Shown here piece by piece: positions 8,198 through 16,038 of a stretch of DNA of 64,000 bases. The first letter of the stretch is position 1, and each line of letters starts with the position of its first letter. The notes under the pieces were generated by a model. The model saw nothing but the letters and a program-made list of their open reading frames with translations. It was not told where the DNA came from and ran no database searches. A program made the translations under genes and the position numbers. Source of the stretch: UBA2965 sp036526135 (GTDB lineage Bacteria; Pseudomonadota; Gammaproteobacteria; Pseudomonadales; Azotimanducaceae); assembly GCA_036526135.1 (NCBI GenBank), contig DATCZA010000034.1, forward strand, positions 94,953 through 158,952, read 5' to 3'.

Positions 8198-8605
8198 ATG
8201 GCACTGAACGCAAGCGACCTCAACGCCGGCGACACCTACACCGAGTGTCTCGTCGAGAACCTGAGCCGGACCCAGATCGTCATGTATGCCGGCACATCGG
8301 GGGATTACAACCCGCTGCACTCCGACGAGGTGTTCACGACGCAGATCGCCGGCTACCCGTCGGTTTTCGCCCACGGGATGCTGACCATGGGCATGACAGG
8401 CCGAATGCTGACCAACTACGTGGGGGACGGACGGCTCACCAAGTACGGCGTGCGCTTTACCAACCAGGTCTGGCCGGGCGACACGCTGAACGCGACCGCC
8501 ACGGTGGACGAAGTGGCCGACGGCATCGTGAAGCTGAACGTGGAAACCACCAATCAGGATGGCGCGGTGGTGCTTTCCGGTTACGCAGAAGCCCGCGTCG
8601 ACTGA
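8198..8605 (+). CDS. MaoC-like catalytic hot-dog dehydratase subunit
   Basis: A 135-residue single hot-dog domain with the hydratase-2 motif AGTSGDYNPLHSDEVF (catalytic Asp and His) and FAHGMLTMGMTGRML. It is the catalytic half that complements the preceding N-terminal-type subunit. The pair resembles the heteromeric MaoC dehydratases used for bulky acyl-CoA such as steroid side chains in actinobacteria, where neither half works alone. Strong Shine-Dalgarno GGGAGGGAG. Substrate is inferred only as a 2-enoyl-CoA. Confidence 0.88.
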   Translation: MALNASDLNAGDTYTECLVENLSRTQIVMYAGTSGDYNPLHSDEVFTTQIAGYPSVFAHGMLTMGMTGRMLTNYVGDGRLTKYGVRFTNQVWPGDTLNATATVDEVADGIVKLNVETTNQDGAVVLSGYAEARVD

Positions 8606-8675
8606 ACGGGGCAGAGGCCATGAGGCCCGGTGGACCTTCGTGGTCTCGCCGATGGGCTCAGGGGGTCTGCCCGGG

Positions 8676-9392
8676 TTACCACTTCTCCAGGGAAGTGCGC
8701 ACGTCCACCTCGAACGTCCAGGCGTTGCGCGGTTGGCGGTACAGGAAGGCGAAGCCCTCGACGATACCTTCGATGCCGATCATGCCCTCCGGCCCCAGCC
8801 TCTGCGCGTACTCCGGGAAGGCTTTGATTATCTTGTCTCCCGCGATGGGTCCGTCGATGATCACGTGACCCACGTGGATGCCGTCTGCCCCGTACTCCTT
8901 GGCCATTGCCTGAGCCAGATTGCGTAGGGCGCCCTTGGCCGAGTTGAAGGCGCCGAACTTGGCGCGACCGCGCAGCGAAGCGCTCGCACCGGTGAACAGC
9001 AGGGTCCCGGCCCCTTTTGGAACCATGCGGCGGACGGCCTCCCGGCCGAAAAGGAAACCGCCAAAGCAGCCCACGCGCCAGCTGTTCTCGAAGTAGTCGG
9101 CTTCCATGTCGATGATGCGGCCGGGCATGTTGTTGCCGGCGTTGTAGATGGCCAGGTCGAGGTCGTCGCCGGCCTGGTCGAAAAGGGCGCGGACATCGTC
9201 CTCTGAAGTCGCGTCCGCCACTACGGCGGTGGCGGCGCCGCCATTGGCGCGGATGTCCCCGGCCACTGCCTCCACGGAAGTATCCGTGCGTCCGGCGACC
9301 ATCACGTGGAGACCCTCGCCGGCAAATCGTTTGCACAGCTGGGCGCCGAGCCCGAGGTCGGGCCCGACGCCGAGGATGACGGCTTTTCTCAT
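8676..9392 (-). CDS. SDR-family protein with Tyr-to-Phe change
   Basis: A 238-residue Rossmann protein with the glycine motif GVGPDLGLG (residues 8-16) and IYNAGN (NAG motif). The usual catalytic YxxxK is FNSAK here: Phe149 takes the place of Tyr and Lys153 is kept. Classical oxidoreduction by the Ser-Tyr-Lys triad is therefore doubtful. Related SDR subfamilies with F in this place are known, so this may be a subfamily trait rather than a recent loss. It is the last gene of a likely three-gene unit (lipase, YciI protein, SDR). Role unknown; it could bind NAD(P) for regulation or catalyse an atypical reaction. Confidence 0.85.
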   Translation of the reverse strand: MRKAVILGVGPDLGLGAQLCKRFAGEGLHVMVAGRTDTSVEAVAGDIRANGGAATAVVADATSEDDVRALFDQAGDDLDLAIYNAGNNMPGRIIDMEADYFENSWRVGCFGGFLFGREAVRRMVPKGAGTLLFTGASASLRGRAKFGAFNSAKGALRNLAQAMAKEYGADGIHVGHVIIDGPIAGDKIIKAFPEYAQRLGPEGMIGIEGIVEGFAFLYRQPRNAWTFEVDVRTSLEKW

Positions 9393-9405
9393 GGTCTGGG
9401 TCGCC

Positions 9406-9693
9406 TCATGAATCTGCTGGCAGGACCTGTCTGAAGGGCCGGATGGTCACCTTGCCCCAGAGCCCCGCGCGCGTGTAGGGATCCTCCCCATTGAACTGTC
9501 TCACCGCATCGGCTGACTCGGCCTGGATGATGAACAGGGATCCGCGCATGTGCTCACCGTCGTCGCTCAGCATGGGGCCGGCGAGCCGTATCATCGCCGT
9601 CTTCCCGCCCACCCATTCCAAATGGTCGGCCCGGTTCGCCAGACGCAGCGCCTCGCTGTCCGGTTTGTCTTCGCAGATCATCACGTAAAGCAT
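9406..9693 (-). CDS. YciI-like protein
   Basis: A 95-residue ferredoxin-fold protein of the YciI/YCII family: MLYVMICEDKPDSEALR at the N-terminus, RADHLEWV with the conserved His, and the C-terminal DPYTRAGLWGKVTIRPFR. Family members are small dimeric enzymes or accessory proteins of mostly unknown substrate, with a putative His/Asp active site. It lies 13 bases upstream of the SDR gene and 44 bases after the lipase gene on the same strand, so the three may be co-transcribed. Confidence 0.88.
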   Translation of the reverse strand: MLYVMICEDKPDSEALRLANRADHLEWVGGKTAMIRLAGPMLSDDGEHMRGSLFIIQAESADAVRQFNGEDPYTRAGLWGKVTIRPFRQVLPADS

Positions 9694-9737
9694 GCTTCTT
9701 CCTCGGTCAGGCTTCAGTTTTGCGGGGGTGTTCGGCT

Positions 9738-10676
9738 TCAGCTTTCGGGCGTGCCGCTCATGGCCCGGCGCAGGGCGGCACAGGCATCCTCGAACGGCTT
9801 TCGGCTCGACTCGAAAAGATGCGCGGTGCCGCAGAAGTCGTGAATCAGGCCGGCGCAGCAGATCAGCTCTGCCCGCGTGCCCGCGGCTTTCAACGCCTCG
9901 GCGAAAGCGTTGCCTTCGTCCCGGAGCGGGTCGAACTCCGCGGTCAGGATCAGCGCTGGCGGCAGGCGGCCCAGATCGTCTGCCCGAATGGGCGAAGCGT
10001 ACGCCTGAGAACGGCGTGACCTATCGGGCACGTAGTGGTCCCAGAACCAGATCATCGTTGCCGTCTCGAGCAGGTAGCCGCTCCGGTTCTCCTCGTAGGA
10101 GGCCCGGTTGAAGTCCGCATCGATAACGGGATAGAAGAGCAGCTGATAGTCGATGGCCGGACCGCCTTCGTCCCGTGCGCGCAGGCTCACGGCGGCGGCC
10201 AGATTTCCGCCCGCGCTTTCGCCGGCCACTGCCAGGCGGCCGTTGCCCTCCAGCTCGCTCGCGTGTTCCGCCAGCCAGCAAGTGGCGGCGTACGCGTCGT
10301 CGATGGCCGCGGGGTAGGGATGCTCGGGCGCCAGCCGGTAATCCACGGAGACGACCAGGCACCCCGTGTTTCGGCAGAGATTGCGGCAGACGGTATCGGC
10401 GGTATCGAGGTCGCCGAATACCCAGCCCCCGCCGTGAAAGTTCACCAGCATGGGAAACGGGCCATCTCCCTGGGGACGGTAGACGCGCAGCGCAATGGAT
10501 CCGGCTGGCCCGGGCGCGGCCAGCTCGTTCACCGCGGCGACGGTGATCTGCTCGTCCCTCGGCCGCAAGAGGCGGTAAGCGGCGCGGGCATCGGCGGGCG
10601 ACAGTTCGTGCAGGGGAGGTCCCGGCACCTGGGCGAGCTGCTCGAGAAAACTCTGGTATTCCGGCGCTAACGGCAT
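9738..10676 (-). CDS. alpha/beta hydrolase, hormone-sensitive lipase family
   Basis: A 312-residue esterase. The HSL-type oxyanion motif HGGG (NFHGGGWVFGD) is followed by the nucleophile elbow GESAGGN. The acid is in EFDPLRDEG and the histidine in LIHDFCG. All parts of the Ser-Asp-His triad are present. It hydrolyses short to medium acyl esters. Translation probably starts at ATG 10674-10676. A longer reading frame reaching to 11420 on this strand is antisense to the ClpP-like gene. The gene is divergent from that gene across about 60 bases. Confidence 0.92.
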   Translation of the reverse strand: MPLAPEYQSFLEQLAQVPGPPLHELSPADARAAYRLLRPRDEQITVAAVNELAAPGPAGSIALRVYRPQGDGPFPMLVNFHGGGWVFGDLDTADTVCRNLCRNTGCLVVSVDYRLAPEHPYPAAIDDAYAATCWLAEHASELEGNGRLAVAGESAGGNLAAAVSLRARDEGGPAIDYQLLFYPVIDADFNRASYEENRSGYLLETATMIWFWDHYVPDRSRRSQAYASPIRADDLGRLPPALILTAEFDPLRDEGNAFAEALKAAGTRAELICCAGLIHDFCGTAHLFESSRKPFEDACAALRRAMSGTPES

Positions 10677-10690
10677 TCGTATCCCCCGTG

Positions 10691-10696
10691 TAGAAT
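10691..10696 (+). promoter_or_regulatory. putative -10 element of the ClpP-like gene
   Basis: TAGAAT matches the -10 consensus at five of six positions and sits 41 bases before the ATG at 10737. An earlier in-frame ATG at 10695 overlaps this hexamer, so it would be at or before the transcription start. This supports the 10737 start. No good -35 is visible. Confidence 0.4.
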
Positions 10697-10736
10697 GCGC
10701 CCCAAGTTTAAACCGAAAGATATCTGGAGACACCGG

Positions 10737-11327
10737 ATGACGAGGCTTGATGGCGTGGAAGAAGCGGCGGAGGTAGCCAAGCAGTTTCAGTTTCTGGAGA
10801 ACACGCTGCTCAAGAACCGAACCTTGACCCTGTTCGGGGAGATCAACAAGGACGTCGCCCAGCGCACGGCGGAGAAACTTCTGGCGCTGGCATACGAGTC
10901 GGACGACCCCATCGTGCTCTACATCGGATCCCCCGGTGGGCACGTGGAGTCGGGCGATACGATTTTCGACATGATCCGGTATATCAAGCCGAACGTGAAA
11001 GCCGTGGGCACCGGCTGGGTCGGGAGCATCGCAACGCACATCTACCTCGCGCCCGACCGCGAGGACCGCTTCTGCCTCCCCAACACCCGGTTTCTCATCC
11101 ATCAGCCTGCGGGCGGCTTTGGCGGGAGCGCATCGGACGTGGAGATCCACGCCCGCGAGATCGTCAGAACCCGTCAGCGCATCAACGCCATCATCGCGGA
11201 GCAGACGGGCCAGCCCCTCGAACGGGTGGAAGAGGACACCGACCGCGACTACTGGATGAGCGCCGAAGAGTCGGTGGAGTACGGCATCGTGGGTCGAATC
11301 ATCTCGAGCATCGACGAGCTCGGCTGA
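10737..11327 (+). CDS. ClpP-like serine protease
   Basis: A 196-residue ClpP homologue when started at ATG 10737, which has GGAGA six bases upstream. The catalytic triad is intact: Ser97 in GWVGSIATH, His122 in FLIHQPAGG and Asp171 in TDRDYWMSAEE. The usual ASMG around the Ser is GSIA here, so the substrate pocket differs from housekeeping ClpP. No ClpX or ClpA gene is nearby, and the gene is monocistronic, divergent from a lipase. It may be a second proteolytic subunit that forms mixed tetradecamers or an independent oligomeric peptidase. Confidence 0.88.
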   Translation: MTRLDGVEEAAEVAKQFQFLENTLLKNRTLTLFGEINKDVAQRTAEKLLALAYESDDPIVLYIGSPGGHVESGDTIFDMIRYIKPNVKAVGTGWVGSIATHIYLAPDREDRFCLPNTRFLIHQPAGGFGGSASDVEIHAREIVRTRQRINAIIAEQTGQPLERVEEDTDRDYWMSAEESVEYGIVGRIISSIDELG

Positions 11328-11346
11328 CGACGGGCCACCACCGGTC

Positions 11347-12084
11347 TCACTTGCCGAAGCGCTCGAGCCGCTCCTCGAGATCGGGCCCCCTGCCTGGGCT
11401 GTTGCTTCGTTCGAACGCAAGGCCGTCGGCTAGCGTGTGGTTCAACCCGCCGTTCACCAGCATCTTGTCGGCTCGCAGCGTGAACCAGGAGTTCTCCAGG
11501 AACGTGCGGGCCATGGCGACGGCTGCCTCGAGCAGTTCCTCATCCGGCACGCAGCGCACCGCTAGACCGATGGCGGCCGCCTCCTCACCGTCGATGACGC
11601 GGCCGCTGTACATGAGCTCCTTGGCGCGAGCCAGGCCGACTCTTCTAGGCAGGCGCTGGCTCATCCCCCAGGTTGGTGACATTGCCCACTTGCCGTGGGT
11701 GTCCGCAATCTTCGCGCCGCGGGCGGTGATGATGAGATCGCAGGCCAGCGCAAGCTCCAGCGAGCCCGTGTAGCAATGGCCCTGAACGGCCGCGATGACC
11801 GGCTGTGGCAGCCCCTCGATGGCATCCAGCGTTTCGGCCTGGAAGTGCGGGCCCGGCGCGCGCTCCCCGGCCTGAATGGCTTTCAGGTCGTTCCCGGCGG
11901 AGAAGGACCTTCCTTCGCCGCGCAGCAGCACGCAGCCCACGTTGTCGACATCTTGCGCTATGTCGTCCACGTGGCGGCGCAGCTCCACAAACAGGCTGGG
12001 GCTCAGCGCGTTCAAGGCTTCCGGTCTGTTCAGGGTGAGGATTGCCAGACCTTCGCGGTCCTCCCGCAGTACGAGTTCGCTCAT
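11347..12084 (-). CDS. crotonase-family protein with one catalytic Glu replaced
   Basis: A 245-residue enoyl-CoA hydratase/isomerase family protein (ILTLNRPEALNALSP; FSAGNDLKAI for the CoA pocket). The first acidic position is kept (YTGSLELALACD), but the GGG turn is changed to TGS. The second catalytic region reads ADTHGKWAMSPTWG, so the usual Glu is His. It may be an isomerase, thioesterase-like or other crotonase rather than a simple hydratase. It is the last gene of the operon M20 peptidase, ChaC, acyl-CoA dehydrogenase, crotonase. Confidence 0.87.
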   Translation of the reverse strand: MSELVLREDREGLAILTLNRPEALNALSPSLFVELRRHVDDIAQDVDNVGCVLLRGEGRSFSAGNDLKAIQAGERAPGPHFQAETLDAIEGLPQPVIAAVQGHCYTGSLELALACDLIITARGAKIADTHGKWAMSPTWGMSQRLPRRVGLARAKELMYSGRVIDGEEAAAIGLAVRCVPDEELLEAAVAMARTFLENSWFTLRADKMLVNGGLNHTLADGLAFERSNSPGRGPDLEERLERFGK

Positions 12085-12120
12085 GTCACTTCCCTTGAGA
12101 GTTGTCGGCCAGCGCCCCGT

Positions 12121-13320
12121 TCACAGGCCGAGGACCAGCTTGGCGACGATGTTCTTCTGCACCTCGTTGGTGCCTCCAGCGATGGAGCTGGCGCGCAGGT
12201 TGAAGTAGCGCGGCATGGCGGTTGCGCCGTCCGCGGGTCCTACCACGGGGACGTTGCTGCCCACCTGCCGGGCCTCGGGCTGATGGGGCGCGATGTACTG
12301 GCCCATGGCTTCGACGGTCAGCTCGGTGAGGCGCTGGCCGATGTCGGCGCCCAGGTTCTTCATTATGGAGGATTCGGGCCCGGGGTTCTGGCCCCGGGAG
12401 AGCGCGGCCATGATGCGAAACTCGGTGTATTGAATGGCCTGCAGCTTTACGTCGGTTTCGTCCAGCGCCCGCTTGAAATCCGGGTCTTCGGCCAGGGAAG
12501 CGCCATCGGCGGGAACCTGGCCGGCCAGTTTGCGAACCCGGGTCAGGGCCGTCCGGTAGGCGGCGCTGCCGCCGCCACCTCGTTCGAACTCGAGCAGGTA
12601 CTTGGCCACGGTCCAGCCGTCGTTCTCCTCACCGACACGGTTGGCCTTGGGAACCCTGACATCGTCGAAGAACACCTGATTGACCTCGTGAGTGCCCGAT
12701 GCGAACACGATGGGCTCCACGCTGATGCCCGGCGTGTCCATGTCGAGAAGCAGAAACGTGATCCCCTGCTGGGGACGTCCCCCGTCGTCGGTTCTGACGA
12801 GGCAGAACATGCGATTGGCGTAATGCGCGTGGGTGGTCCAGATCTTGGTTCCGTTCAGGACGTAGTGGTCGCCGTCGCCGTCTGCCCGGAGCTTGAGGGA
12901 GGCGAGATCCGACCCGGAACCCGGCTCCGAGTAGCCCTGGCACCAGTAGTCCTCGCCGGAGAGAATCCGCGGGAGGTAATAAGCTTTCTGGGCTTCGGTT
13001 CCGTAGCCGATCAGCATCGGGCCGCACATGCCAAGGCCCATCGGCGCGAGCGAGGGTGCGCCGGCAAGGGTGGTCTCCGTGGACCAGATGTACCGGCGCG
13101 TCAGGTCCCAGCCGGTGCCCCCGTATTCCCGGGGCCACGCGGGGGCGACCCAGCCCTTGGCGTGCAGGATGCGGTGCCAGCGGATGTTGTGCTCGTAATC
13201 CAGGAAGATGCCGGGGCAGAAGCGCTGGGCTTCGCGCAGCTCGTCGTCCAGGGCCCCGTCGAGAAAAACCCGAACCTCGTCGCGGAAGCGTTCGTGCTCC
13301 GCGCTGAAGGAAATGTCCAT
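12121..13320 (-). CDS. acyl-CoA dehydrogenase
   Basis: A 399-residue FAD enzyme of the acyl-CoA dehydrogenase family. It has the substrate/FAD signature GYSEPGSGSDLASL, the WTTHAHYAN flavin loop, and the C-terminal AGGTNEVQKNIVAKLVLGL. It introduces an alpha,beta double bond in an acyl-CoA and passes electrons to ETF. Its ATG overlaps the ChaC stop by one base (TAATG), so translation is coupled. The downstream crotonase could act on its product. The chain or branch preference cannot be read. Confidence 0.92.
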   Translation of the reverse strand: MDISFSAEHERFRDEVRVFLDGALDDELREAQRFCPGIFLDYEHNIRWHRILHAKGWVAPAWPREYGGTGWDLTRRYIWSTETTLAGAPSLAPMGLGMCGPMLIGYGTEAQKAYYLPRILSGEDYWCQGYSEPGSGSDLASLKLRADGDGDHYVLNGTKIWTTHAHYANRMFCLVRTDDGGRPQQGITFLLLDMDTPGISVEPIVFASGTHEVNQVFFDDVRVPKANRVGEENDGWTVAKYLLEFERGGGGSAAYRTALTRVRKLAGQVPADGASLAEDPDFKRALDETDVKLQAIQYTEFRIMAALSRGQNPGPESSIMKNLGADIGQRLTELTVEAMGQYIAPHQPEARQVGSNVPVVGPADGATAMPRYFNLRASSIAGGTNEVQKNIVAKLVLGL

Positions 13321-13859
13321 TATCTGCTCCCGGATACGTGCCGGACGGCCGCTTCCAACTCGAACACATGGGCGTCCTGGGCGTCAAGCTGACGCAGCGC
13401 TTCGGCCAGGTCGAGCAGGTAGTCGACGTTGCGGCCGCTCGGCCCCGCGCACTCGCTGATCTGGCGAGCCATCTCCGCAAGCGGGGCGGGTCCCAGGAAA
13501 GCGTGATTGCCCGGGGGCGCGATGTAGACCACTCCCGTGGTGGCCGGCGCAGGATTGTAGCGAGAGAAATGCAGTTCCACGTCGAAGCGCCGATAGCCGT
13601 TCTTCTCTCGATGATCCAGCGCCGCGAATATGGCTTCGACATCGCCCCTGTCCACGAGATAGGCCATGCCGTCGCAATGACCGCCTTCCTCCTCGATGAG
13701 GGTCACCACCCTGCCGGGCTGGCGGGGCATGCCGCGGTGGTCGTGGGAGCCCTGCCAGAAGCGGCGCGCCCAGCCGTGGAGGCGGGCGGGGCGGCGCTCC
13801 ACGTAAGCGATCTCCGGGCGCCAGATGAGGGATCCGTAGCCGAACAGCCAGACGTTCAT
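13320..13859 (-). CDS. chaC: gamma-glutamylcyclotransferase, ChaC family
   Basis: A 179-residue protein with the N-terminal cyclotransferase signature FGYGSLIWRPE, FWQGSHDHRGMP and RVVTLIEEEGGHCDGMAYLV. ChaC enzymes cleave glutathione to 5-oxoproline and Cys-Gly in the cytosol. The gene sits between an M20 peptidase and an acyl-CoA dehydrogenase, and overlaps the latter by one base. The 16-base gap to the M20 gene suggests one operon, where ChaC could produce a dipeptide and M20 an amino acid, though M20D enzymes prefer N-acyl substrates. Confidence 0.92.
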   Translation of the reverse strand: MNVWLFGYGSLIWRPEIAYVERRPARLHGWARRFWQGSHDHRGMPRQPGRVVTLIEEEGGHCDGMAYLVDRGDVEAIFAALDHREKNGYRRFDVELHFSRYNPAPATTGVVYIAPPGNHAFLGPAPLAEMARQISECAGPSGRNVDYLLDLAEALRQLDAQDAHVFELEAAVRHVSGSR

Positions 13860-13875
13860 CAGGCCGGGCGGGCGG

Positions 13876-15057
13876 TCAGGCCAGGCCCTTCGAGATCGCG
13901 AACGCTTTGTTCACCTCCGCCTGCAGCGAGCCATCCAGGAGGTAGTCGGCGGCGGTCAGAGCCAGGGCTTTCGCGCCGTCGATGGCCGCGGCGTCGCCCT
14001 GCTCGGAACGAGCCCACTTGGCGAACTCCGGGTTGTGGATGACGACGTTGGGTGGAGCACAGGCCAGCATCGGATGTATGGATGGTACCCGGTAGCTGAC
14101 GTTCCCCATGTCGGTGCTGCCCGCGCCGCCGAGGGAAGCGGGTTTGAGAAACTCGCGCCCCAGACGCTCGCCGTGGGCCTGGAAGCGGTTGGCAAGAGGC
14201 CAGTTGGTGTTCAGGTCCAGGTAGTCGACGTTCGCCCAGTTGACCTCTAATTCGCAGCCGCTCCCTTTTGCGCCTGCCTCGAAACATGCCTGCACGCGCG
14301 GCTTCAGGCGGGCAAGATCCTGTTCGTTGGCGGCTCGCACGTAGAAGGCCCCGGCGGCCCGGTCGGGGACGATGTTCGGTGCCAGGCCTCCTTCGGTGAC
14401 GATGCCGTGGATGCGCTCGTGATCGCGTATGTGCTGGCGCAGGTTGGATATGGCCTGGTAGGCGAGCAGGAGGCCGTCGAGGGCATTGATGCCCTTGTGA
14501 GGCATCGCCGAGGCGTGGGCAGAGCGGCCGTGATAGATCACCTCCACCTCGGCAACGCAGATGCAGGGCATGGTCGCAAGATTCACCCCCGCGGGATGGA
14601 TCATCATCGCCGCGTCCACGCCGTCGAATGCGCCCGCCCGCGCCATCAGTTCCTTTCCGCCCCCGCGTTCCTCGGCAGGGGTCCCGATGAGTCGGACGGT
14701 CCCGGGCAGCTCATCTTCCACCGCCTTGAGCCCCAGAGCGGCACCGAGAGCGGATGTCGCGATGAGGTTGTGGCCGCACGCGTGGCCGATCCCGGGCAGA
14801 GCATCGTACTCCGCGAGAATCGCCACGGTGGGCCCCGACGTGCGCCCGCCAAAGCTTCCCTGGAAGGCGGTTTCCAGCGTGAAAACGCCCGTTTCCACCG
14901 GAAGATCGAACCGCCTGGCCGTGCTTGCCAGCAGCGCGCAGGCATCGTGCTCCTCGAAAGCGAGCTCCGGATTGGCGTGAATGGCATGGGACACGGCGAG
15001 CAGCTCGTCGGCGAGCTCGTCGATTCGGTTGACGATGGCCTGCTGTCTTCCGTCCAT
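13876..15057 (-). CDS. M20D-family amidohydrolase
   Basis: A 393-residue metallopeptidase-fold protein, started at ATG 15055-15057 (MDGRQQ); an in-frame extension upstream looks non-coding. Metal-site motifs are EYDALPGIGHACGHN (with the Cys typical of M20D), TPAEERGGGKEL and the His in MMIHPAG. Family members hydrolyse N-acyl or aminobenzoyl-glutamate conjugates. First gene of the ChaC operon. It could release an amino acid from an acyl conjugate before acyl-CoA degradation, but the substrate is unproven. Confidence 0.9.
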   Translation of the reverse strand: MDGRQQAIVNRIDELADELLAVSHAIHANPELAFEEHDACALLASTARRFDLPVETGVFTLETAFQGSFGGRTSGPTVAILAEYDALPGIGHACGHNLIATSALGAALGLKAVEDELPGTVRLIGTPAEERGGGKELMARAGAFDGVDAAMMIHPAGVNLATMPCICVAEVEVIYHGRSAHASAMPHKGINALDGLLLAYQAISNLRQHIRDHERIHGIVTEGGLAPNIVPDRAAGAFYVRAANEQDLARLKPRVQACFEAGAKGSGCELEVNWANVDYLDLNTNWPLANRFQAHGERLGREFLKPASLGGAGSTDMGNVSYRVPSIHPMLACAPPNVVIHNPEFAKWARSEQGDAAAIDGAKALALTAADYLLDGSLQAEVNKAFAISKGLA

Positions 15058-15158
15058 ATTCCGGTCAGGTCGATATAATGCCCTCGAGTATGGGGCATCG
15101 TGCGGCACGCCTCCAGAGGAATGCCGCGGCGCTTTGATCACCAGGAAGGGAGATATCC

Positions 15159-15998
15159 GTGGCTTACGATTACGAGCTGCTCGACGTGGACATCGATGGG
15201 CGGGTAGCGACGGTAACCGTCAGCAATCCGCCCATCAACCTCATCACCGTGGCCCTCTACCGCGAGCTTGCGAGTCTCGGCGCCGAGCTTCGGGCCGACC
15301 CGAACCTAACGGTGGTGGTGATGAAGAGTGCGGACCCGGACTTCTTTCTCGCGCATTTCGACGTGGAAACCATTCTTTCGTTCCCCGTGGACGGTGAGGC
15401 CCAACGCTCCGCCGAGCTTTCGGAGTACCACCTCATGTGCGAGCGGTTCCGCACCATGGACAAGGTGACCATCGCGCAGATCGAAGGGCGCGTCGGCGGT
15501 GGCGGAAGCGAGCTGGCAGCAAGCTTCGACATGCGTTTCGGGGTGCGCGGTCGAACGAAGATCAACCAGATGGAGGTGCCCCTGGGCATTCTCCCTGGCG
15601 GGACCGGAACACAGCGTCTGCCTAGGCTGGTGGGTCGGGGGCGCGCGCTGGAGATCGTGCTGGGCGGCGCTGATCTCGATGCCGAGACGGCGGAAAGCTG
15701 GGGCTATCTGAACCGCATATTCGAGCCGGAGGAAATCGGCGGGTTCGTGGCGGCGCTTGCGCGACGGATCGCGTCGTACCCGGTGGAGGCCGTGAGGCTG
15801 GCGAAAGAGGCCGTTCTGGGGGCCGAGACCCCCGTTCACCAAGGGCTCTCGAACGAAGCCTACCTGTTTCAGCGGCTGCTGCGCACGGAAGGCGCCCAGC
15901 GCAACATGCGCAGGTTCCTCCAGATCGGCGGGCAAACCCGGGAAGGCGAGCTGCGGATGGGCGAGCTGTGTGCAGAGCTTGGCGAGGAATCCCGATGA
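15159..15998 (+). CDS. enoyl-CoA hydratase/isomerase
   Basis: A 279-residue crotonase-family protein. Both catalytic-type acidic residues are present (GGGSELAAS and INQMEVPLG), with ILPGGTGTQRLPRLVGRGRA following. The C-terminal helix has LLRTEGAQRNMRRFL. GTG start at 15159 with the strong GGAAGGGAG upstream. It is divergent from the M20 operon and directly precedes the beta-barrel protein gene, with which it overlaps only if that gene starts at an upstream GTG. Confidence 0.88.
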   Translation: MAYDYELLDVDIDGRVATVTVSNPPINLITVALYRELASLGAELRADPNLTVVVMKSADPDFFLAHFDVETILSFPVDGEAQRSAELSEYHLMCERFRTMDKVTIAQIEGRVGGGGSELAASFDMRFGVRGRTKINQMEVPLGILPGGTGTQRLPRLVGRGRALEIVLGGADLDAETAESWGYLNRIFEPEEIGGFVAALARRIASYPVEAVRLAKEAVLGAETPVHQGLSNEAYLFQRLLRTEGAQRNMRRFLQIGGQTREGELRMGELCAELGEESR

Positions 15999-16038
15999 CC
16001 CCGTATCGGCAACCATCCGGTCGCCGGTCGATCCCGGC

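Noticed and set aside
10677..11420. Upstream extension of the lipase frame to 11420 on the reverse strand
   Set aside because: It lies antisense to the ClpP-like gene; the lipase family begins at the ATG at 10676.
11695..13392. 565-codon plus-strand frame
   Set aside because: Antisense to the crotonase and acyl-CoA dehydrogenase genes, which have clear motifs; an effect of high GC content.
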